Part shown: positions 56,525 to 64,000 of the stretch, one piece after another
Numbering within the stretch: the stretch's first letter is position 1
Layout of the letters: the number at the start of each line of letters is the position of its first letter
NCBI GenBank assembly: GCA_023078685.1
Contig: JALGAS010000007.1
Location: forward strand, 496,001-560,000
DNA length: 64,000 nt
Direction of reading: 5' to 3'
From: Neopestalotiopsis rosae
Lineage: Eukaryota; Ascomycota; Sordariomycetes; Amphisphaeriales; Sporocadaceae
The notes under the pieces: model-generated
The model's input: the letters and a program-made list of their open reading frames with translations, nothing else
Database searches by the model: none
Told to the model about the DNA's origin: nothing
Position numbers and translations under genes: made by a program

Positions 56525-58641
56525 TCATGTGTCAATCTTTACCCTCTTGATTTCTTCTGGGCCGTCCGAGGGAGGACCGGCAGTGTTGATTTCGGGGCTC
56601 TTTCGTTTGTTGGAGTTCTCATCTCGCAAGAAAGAAGGCCCCGTGCCATGAACAGGAGTAGCAAAGTTGAGTGGACTTGGGAGAGTGTTGCTGTCGTTCC
56701 GGGAGAAGTTCCACTCGGGGTAGAAGCTGCTGGGACTAGGGAGGAACTCTGTGTTGAGGAATCGAGATGGCAACGCAGACACGGGCGTGTCAATGTTCAT
56801 ATTGCTGCCCTGCTGCGACTGAGAGATAGGCCGAGCAAATGGGTTGGGCGGTCCAGTCGCGCCGGCAGAAAGAAGCGCAGAGGCGGATGGCGATGGCGGT
56901 GGCAGCACGACACCACCAGTTGGCTGAGAATCACTGCCATTCCGTCGAAGTGGAATCACTGCCGAATCCGCGACGTTTCGTGGTGAAGTTGTCGTAGGAA
57001 TTTCGGCCGCACTGCTGCCGGCTTCCGATTGTTCATCTGGAATCTGAACTCTCAGTCTTGGCCGAGGTGCGCCATCTCGCAGGCTGTTGGACCTCGAGGG
57101 CGGCGTGAATGATGTTTCTGGTATGGTAGGGACCGAGTTTCTGCCAAGGGACGGAATATGGGGCCTTTGCGAAAGTGGAGGGGATGAATCCGCGTTCGTT
57201 CGTGAGACAGAGCCAACATCTACAGACTGTGCGCGGCTTCCATTTGCCCCCGACTCATCCTTGAGACCAGAAGCAAAAGACGCCAGATGCTGTGATAGAA
57301 TTGACCGATTCTCATCAATGGGAGTAAAGATGCTGTGTTGCTTACGCTGCGGCATCTTCTTGATGGCGGACGCAGTGTCAAGGAAGGGTTGGTGTGGCTT
57401 GTCCGAATTGGGTTCTGGCTTCGGCTCCATGGGCGCTGGCGGCTGCGGTTCCTGTGACAATCGGCGATGGATCTGAGGAACCTCCAAGTGCTGGGGCTGA
57501 GGCTGAGGAGGAGACATCTGAGGAACCGGCTGTTGAGGAAGCTGCGAAGGGTGCGACTGGGGCGGAGACATGCGCTGGTGGTTCTGGGCAGGCGGAGGTG
57601 GAGGAGCTTGCGGCGGGTAGGTCGGGGGAGGCACAGATGTCCGCCTCTGCTCATCAACGTAGGGCTGCATTTGCGGAGGAGGTACCGATGCTCGCCTTTG
57701 GTCTTCAACGTACGACGGCTGCATTTGAGGGTGCTGAGGGTGCTGAGGATGTTGAGGATGTTGAGGGTGTTGAGGGTGTGGGGGCGGCTGGTACGCATAC
57801 TGTGGTTGCTGTTGCGGCGGCATCGAGTGCTGTACATTCGGGGGCATCGTCTGGTTCGGAGGCTGGTAGATGTGCGGTTGCGGCATGTAGGCGTACCCAT
57901 TTGGCTGTGGCCCCTGAGGACCGACGGGTTGCGGCATGCCAGGTCCTCTTCGGTAGTCATTTCTGGAGGAAGGTCTCGATCCCATTTGCGGCGGTTGGGG
58001 GGTGTGGCCGCGAGGAGCGAATGGAGCGCCATTGATGGGAGGGGAGGCCGAGGGCGTATGACCGCGTAGGTGCGCAAATGGCACATGTTGAGCCGAGTAT
58101 TGGGGAGGCATCATGTGCGGCTCTACGGAGCCCTCGTGACCGTGTGGAGGAGTGCCTTCGCCGTCGTCATCCTCGTCGTCGTCTGCGCCGCCGTTGAAGT
58201 CGGCGGGGCCTTTGTGTTCATTTGGACCGCCGTGCTGTAACATGTATACTTGTTAGCATCAATTTCGCGGTAATCAATGGCCTGTTCTGGTGTGGAATCG
58301 CTTTACGCACGTATTGGTATTTCGTAATGAGTTCACGCATATCCGCCGAAGAGTACTCGTACAGCTTCTTATTGCTGCCAAAGATGAAGACGGCGACATC
58401 GACAGAGCAGAGCACAGAAAGCTCATGAGCCTTCTTGAACAATCCGCCTTTTCTCTTGAGAAAGGTGCTAGAGGCGCAGAGCAATCAGTAAATGGCCTAG
58501 ATGGTCTTGTGGCATTTGCGACAGAAGGATCTGACTTGGGTAGTCGGAGGTGCGCGCGGGGAGGAGGGTAAAGGTAAAAGCTTACACAGAACGATTTCTG
58601 TCATCCTTGATGGCCTTGATCTCAATCTTTCTCCGGCCCAT
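56525..58641 (-). CDS. rlm1: MADS-box transcription factor Rlm1/RlmA (MEF2 type)
   Basis: DNA-binding regulator of the cell-wall-integrity pathway, normally activated by the Slt2/Mpk1 MAP kinase, binding CTA(A/T)4TAG. Exons are 58641-58586, 58467-58311 and 58234-56525; introns of 118 and 76 bases; 640 residues. The MADS domain is split over the first two exons: [18 protein letters not shown], then [30 protein letters not shown] and KLYEYSS. The MEF2-type extension ends near [12 protein letters not shown]. The remainder is disordered and very rich in Pro, Gln and Ser, with six HPQ tripeptides, many SP/TP sites that suit MAP-kinase control, and a basic C-terminal end ([10 protein letters not shown]). 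The frame of the last exon appears to begin at an ATG, but that lies in the intron; splicing gives a perfect MADS domain. Rlm1 type is chosen from [16 protein letters not shown]. Confidence 0.95.
57726..57779 (-). repeat. Six 9-base tandem units encoding (His-Pro-Gln)6 in rlm1
   Basis: Six consecutive 9-base units (TGAGGGTGC and close variants on the plus strand) encode His-Pro-Gln repeats in the disordered region of the Rlm1-like protein. Units differ at the third and ninth positions, so the copies are not brand new. Confidence 0.9.
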
Positions 58642-61600
58642 TTTGACGGAATGGAGCTAGAGATGCCGGAAAGAAGTGAAGAAATGAAGCTGCTAGGGTC
58701 GCGCAAAGGCGTAGCAGGGAAACCGAAGGGGCGGGCGTTGGAAATCGCCTCGAGGTTGCGGTAGTTGTCCCAGCTTGAAAGCGGTCGCGATGATATGTCT
58801 GTCAGATTGAACGAGATTGGAGACCTAAAGTAGGTAGGTGCAGGTTTGGTGTCCCGCCCGTGGCTCGCTCGGGTCTTTCCAAGCGTGTCTTGGGTGTGCC
58901 AACGGCTGACGGCGTGCGCGCGTGCGGAGGGGGTTTTGGTTGATTATGTCAAAAACTCTCTTTTGATTTTTTCTTCCCTCTTCGTTCTTCGTTCTTTTCC
59001 ACCTTGAATTGGTCGATGAATTGAACAGCAGAAATTTGGCCGAGAATTTGACTCGAAGCAGTTGCTGATAGTAGGAATAGTTTGTGTTTGATAATAACAA
59101 TACCAATAAGAATAGGTGTAGAAAAGTATAAAAAGAAAATAATAATGATAATATAAAGAGATATATTATAACCACCACTGGCACGCTTCAACAAGAGGCG
59201 AATAGGCCAGTTAGTTGTGGGCAAGAATGAATGTTCGAAGGTTCAAAAATGTCCGAGGCCGGCAAGGCGAGCGAGCGTGTCTGAATTGGATAGCACTGCT
59301 CGAGGGGGGGCAAGAGTAGTTGCTGTAGTAAAGGATGGGACCAGGACATGAAACGGTCTGTTGACGATGCGACAAGAGGCGCGATATATGAATGAAATGC
59401 CAGCACGCGGGTGGTCGCGCAGAAAGCGTGTGCAGATGGTTGACAGGACAGGCACAGGGCAGTCGAGGTATGGCAAGTCAGGTAGCTGGTAGGTGAGGTA
59501 GGCGGGTGAGCTTAGCTGCGGTACGATGCGATGCGCCTCGAATGCAAAGAAAGATGTGTGTGTGTGGTGACCGGGTATAGAGACACGCACACAGAAAAGA
59601 CATACACAGAGAGATGCGTATGCAGTATGTTAAAAAAGAGGTGTGTATAGTTTTTCTGCAATGCGGTCTTGTACGTGTAGTATGTGTGTGTATGATGCAC
59701 CACGAAAGATACAAGATACTGTACCGAATTGATGCTATGCTACACTTGCAGGGCGATGGGGCTGAATCTGGCGTGGGTGATGCTAATAATAGACAAGATC
59801 GTGGGCAAAAGGGCGGACGCGGCACCTTTTAAACTTCTTTTTGGGTTGGAGACCTTCGAAGAAGCGGGACAAGAGGGAGACGAGGACAGCAGCAGAAAGA
59901 AAAAAAAAAAAGTGAGCAGAGCAGAACCAGGCCAGAGCAGAGCAGGGTGCGGGTGGACGGGCGGGCTTGCTCCAACTGTGCTGCTCTTGGTACTCGACTC
60001 GGCACTAGCTTGCTTAGCAGGTGGAAATCCCGGTCGCTCCCACGTCGAGAACCCAAGCCAGCAGAAAGAAAGGGTTTTGTGACTGACCCATTCAATTGAC
60101 CTTACACTGCCATGGAGTAACAAGTATCAGATGCCAGATAGGTAGCAGCTTGGGTAATGATATGGAAAACTGATACTGTACTGCCGCTGTAATTGCTGTT
60201 GTTGTATGAATGTAGGTTTGCAGTAGTGACGGAAAATGTTGTTTTGCTATCTTGTTACCCGGCCTGGGCCTGCATCTCATCACTCTCTCATCACCACGCT
60301 CCAACAACAAAAGTCCTAGATTCTGCGCCTGATCAGGTAGCGAGCCCGGGAACTTTTCTATCCTCTGCATCTTGTCGGTCCCGCTCGCAACTCTCAGCTC
60401 TGTTCCCTTCTCACAGTTTCGAAGAGAGCAACAGACCAGTCAGAGCCTGGGAATGCATCTTTTAATGTCTTTCTAACCATTTCCCCCTCTCTCCTGATGA
60501 ACTCTGACAGACCAGTGAGAAGTCAAGCACCGCCCATGGACGCGAGACTTGACATTGAATTGCACAGGGGACCAGAAGAAGAAGAAAAGTGGACGAAAGT
60601 GGAGAAAACGGTTGCTCTGATGTACTTAGCATATGACCATTTGCCTGACAAGTTACATATAGTCCCCGCTGTAGCTTCATATTCCGTCCGTCCCTGTCCA
60701 TTTTTACCACTGTTAGGTACATTGCTCATGTAGGTACCTAGCCCGTCATGGTCAAGTTTTGATTGACACCGGAGCTCATGTACCTCAAATGACCTGCTTG
60801 GTTGGCGTTATACTCTGTACACTTAACCAACTCCCCATTCGAGCCATGTCGTTATCTTTCACCCAGGATTGCGACAGAGACTGAACAACTACCGTGAACA
60901 AGACATCAATCATTTCTCAAATCTATTGCATCTTCTCTGATATATCTACCATCTACTCTGGGCGTCACGTCACAGGTTCTGCTTCAAGGTACCATATGGT
61001 TCCCCCACCATGATGGCTTGGACTCTCTACTAGTACATGGTAGTTGACGGGGCCAGCACTGACTGCTGGGTCTGCTGGTGTCTGTGTTCTCAAGCACTTG
61101 CAGCAGCAGCACCGTTGTTCCGGGATTGGGATGCGCTCCACCACCAAGGGCACCCGCCCCCTTCAATGGGCCTTTGGCTTTCTGCTCCATCTCTGTCTCT
61201 CTTTCCCCTTTGTAATAATCTCTTGCAGAAAAGAGACTCAATTTCGCATACTGCATTTTGGGGGACAGGACCAGATGCTAATCTCAGTCCACCAAACTTC
61301 GCTAGAAACGCGCCCCTCTGAGCAAACGAAGCCATTGAGTTCGTCGTCGTGCCTACATAGTACACTAGATTTCGGGGTAATCATAGTACCTAGGAAATAC
61401 TACATTAGTACGATAGGTACAGTGTCCATCCATGATGCCTGTCAAGTCTCTTTCTTAGGGACATGACCACGGGCCAATTATCTGGCCATCGCATCGTGCC
61501 TGCTGCTTGCTCTGTTAACCCGGTCAAGACAACCGACACGTTTGAGCTTTGTCGTCGGGACGATCACAATCGACACACTGTATAGTCCTAGATTGCGACC

Positions 61601-64000
61601 AGCAACCTGACACGGCGTCGCGGGTTCTGAGGACAGTGTGTGCTCGACCTTTTCCCGGAAGGGCAGGACCCGATGCCGTTGGGGATTTTACCCGGGATAC
61701 AGTGCCGGGGGGTCCCTTTCTTTACTCTTTCTGGGCTCATGTCCCGTACCAACAAGCACTTGTCCAAGGTGCACTAGCACGCACCTCGATTCCAAGCCAA
61801 GTTCCTCAGCCTTATCACTCCAATAGAAGTGCCCGCGTCCATTCCGCCAAAGGACCCTGCAAATCATATGACCGATGCCTCTCTACCCTTGGCGCGACTT
61901 GCGTATCTACACCTGGGACCGCTGAATTGGGATTCATGACCTTGAAGATCTACCCGTGTCGCTCACCAAACCCTGGTAGTAGTATCTGTTCGTTGCTGAG
62001 ATTACGTACGATTCTTCTTCGGACAGGTGCGCTTCTGCGAACTTGGGTCACCGGCTTGGTACCACTCAATGTAAGTGAGCCAGCCCGTTGAAAGTTTTTT
62101 TCCACCCCTCCCTTTCTCTCCTCTTTGCGTGCGTCATGTTCAACTGCCCCCAGGACGAATACCGCACACTGAGCAGGAGAGGAGATGAGAAAGAGAGGTT
62201 GTCCGTCTCGTGCCCCGCCCACACCTCATCTTTTTTCCCCTCTGCTCCTCTTCCTTGAGCCGCAAGGCGCAGTTATCTTTAGAAATGCAACGTGCTTCTT
62301 GAGTAATACTCCATTGAATTGGCGCGTTGTACAATGCCGTTTTCGGCTGTTTACTTTCCTTCACTGCCCCGCTCCACGACCAATCTGATGTCGTCTGTCC
62401 AACCGTCATCCAGCTTCTTGGGAATGCGATACAGATCTGTTCCTGCCAAGTACTACCCAATTCCCATGTCTCTCTCCCTTTGGCACGGCCAAGATAGCCG
62501 CCTGCTACCCAAAGGTATACAATGAGATATAGCCGTGCTCACTACACTATTGAATCGTCAAATATGCCGGCATTCGATCAGATGAAGTGGACCGCCCGGC
62601 CATGATCTTCGGATACTTCCAGTGTAGCATGGAAACGTTGAATCGGGGTGATCGCGTAGCAACCGAGCCTTCATCCAATAATTGGGCCCTTGGAACTGAC
62701 GAACATAATAATTTCCATCCATTGACTGGTGGAACAGTACAGTATGTTCTCCCTATCTAGCTATTGCGTACGCATGAGCACGTTCAAGGAGTCGACCCTT
62801 GACCCTGTTACCCTGCTGGGCCTTTGTATATTGATCCTATGTACATATTTTGGTCTAGATGAAACAAACCTGCTCAGTAGACTCAAGTCTCACGCTTATG
62901 GAGAAATTGTTTGATACCACATCTCTCTCCCTAAGATGCGAAGGTATTCAGTCAGATTGATGATTGATGGTTTCTAGCATCAATCAACGTTTCTCATTCG
63001 TTGCCGACTCACAGACTAAGCGCCTTCATTCTTGACCATGGAAACTAAAATAACCTTAAACATCTGCTAGTCTACCGACTGTTGCCAAGATTTGGGTGTT
63101 TTCACATGCAATCAGTCCACACCTCGAGTATTCTTCACTACTACATACAGTATGGACGTTCGTGGGATGTTGGCGGTACGTACCACCCTGCGTGCATGTT
63201 TTCTCTTTCTTCCATCTACACTATTTGCTTGTCCGATGATGTCGATGAGATGACCACATCATCGCGAGATCCGCTGGGCATCTCATTGTCTTTCTGTATG
63301 TACGATGCATGCTGTAAGCAGAGCAAAGCAAACTATTTGTTCCATTGAGGCTTGGACTACCTCAATGAAGCGAGGAAGGGTTGGACGGTTTGGAGAGACA
63401 TGCTGGCCAAAAAAGAGAGAAGATGGGGTAAAACAGATGGAATAAGCCGAGCCAGCCACTCAACGTTCAGCGCCCCGGTTCGAGTTTGTTGCTATAAATA
63501 GCTATTAATAGCACAGCTACCCTGACCTGCATAATTGGGCCTGCTGTTGTCGATGAGATGTCACATCTTTTGGTCCCCTTTCGGTCAATTAGCCCAAAAG
63601 TCGGCGTGCCAAGGTGGGCAAATTACCCTCCCTGCTCCCCTCGGCGGTGTGAGGGTAATATTGCGAGGCTCTGCCTGGGCTTGACCATCAATCATCCTTG
63701 CATCTGATCAGTGATCACATATTCGAGTCTTTCCGTACGACCGTACTATGATCCATTGCACCCCCGTCTCTTTTTTATTTGCCCATATTTGTCACGAGAA
63801 ACGATTATTTGGGGTACCAAGAACTGTCGAGCCCGAGGCGGAGAAGCAGACTGCTGCTGCTTGCTGCTGCTGCGAACCAGAAGTTCCTGATTCAACATCG
63901 AAACAATTGCAAAAAAGATACGTATATACATAGTAACTTGGATCAATCAGTCAATCAATACAGGTGTAGCTAGCAAGCGCGACCAGAACGAGTGCTTATC
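58642..64000. other. Gene-free right end: rlm1 promoter and distal sequence
   Basis: 5.36 kb with no supportable gene. Closest to rlm1 are AT-rich and GT/CA microsatellite-like tracts (58970-59170; 59555-59720) and A-runs (59897-59911). The longest frame (61549-62091) opens with TTG and shows no domain. Two abutting Rlm1/MEF2-type boxes lie at 63492-63511. The right edge may be the promoter of a gene outside the window. Confidence 0.45.
63492..63511. promoter_or_regulatory. Two abutting Rlm1/MEF2 boxes
   Basis: CTATAAATAG (63492-63501) and CTATTAATAG (63502-63511) both match the consensus CTA(A/T)4TAG exactly and touch each other. This is the recognition sequence of the Rlm1/MEF2 MADS class, a member of which is encoded at 56525-58641. 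Confidence 0.6.

Noticed and set aside
61549..62091. 180-codon plus-strand frame at the right end
   Set aside because: It opens with TTG, has no domain, intron or codon signal, and overlaps other random frames.
63470..63490. GGTTCGAGTTT resembling a tRNA B box
   Set aside because: It lacks the closing CC, and no A box or stem lies at the right distance.

Overview
The window is nuclear DNA of a filamentous ascomycete. All but four of the sixteen loci are split by short GT-AG introns (56 to 177 bases). The proteins are the fungal-specific forms of Sfp1, Ral2, Gup1, Msb1, Rlm1 and Pof7. There is no operon structure, no rRNA and no tRNA that I could find. The protein set and the long, pyrimidine-rich leaders fit Sordariomycetes, most likely Hypocreales. 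That placement is inference, because no ribosomal or barcode locus is present.

Layout, left to right: sfp1 C2H2 regulator (+, 417-2799); a 4.6 kb gene-free stretch; ral2-like Kelch/BTB gene (-, 7364-9707) divergent from cdc20 (+, 10560-12154); two unrecognised small genes in tandem (+, 13653-14146 and 14332-14916); a secreted type-B carboxylesterase (-, 15195-17082); gup1 MBOAT acyltransferase (+, 19365-21524) convergent with an AIG1/FAR-17a-like membrane protein (-, 22133-23164); a 7 kb gene-poor stretch; an ascomycete-type 793-residue protein (+, 30137-32518) convergent with an F-box gene of the Pof7/FBXO9 type (-, 33226-34911); mtm1 mitochondrial carrier (+, 36832-38258); ung1 uracil-DNA glycosylase (+, 39324-40639); a 4.9 kb gene-free stretch; msb1 polarity gene (+, 45553-48899); a SET-domain gene (+, 50509-52756); a probable gene remnant (about 53890-54706); rlm1 MADS-box gene (-, 56525-58641); and 5.4 kb without a gene to the right edge.

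The genes do not form a dedicated cluster. Several act in growth, polarity and wall control (Sfp1 growth regulation, Ral2 in Ras signalling, Msb1 with Rho/Cdc42, Rlm1 in the wall-integrity pathway, Gup1 in membrane and wall assembly). The rest are cell-cycle and housekeeping functions (Cdc20, Ung1, Mtm1). I read this as ordinary conserved fungal chromosome. The most noteworthy signals are paired regulatory sites: two MCB elements upstream of ung1, and two abutting Rlm1/MEF2 boxes near the right edge. Others are departures from conserved residues in Cdc20 and in the esterase, a 23-base G run inside an intron of the SET gene, and unrecognised or decayed genes. I found no CRISPR array, intact transposon or biosynthetic cluster, and nothing I could defend as a new multi-gene system. 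Exon boundaries were placed by hand from splice consensus, frame continuity and protein-family continuity.
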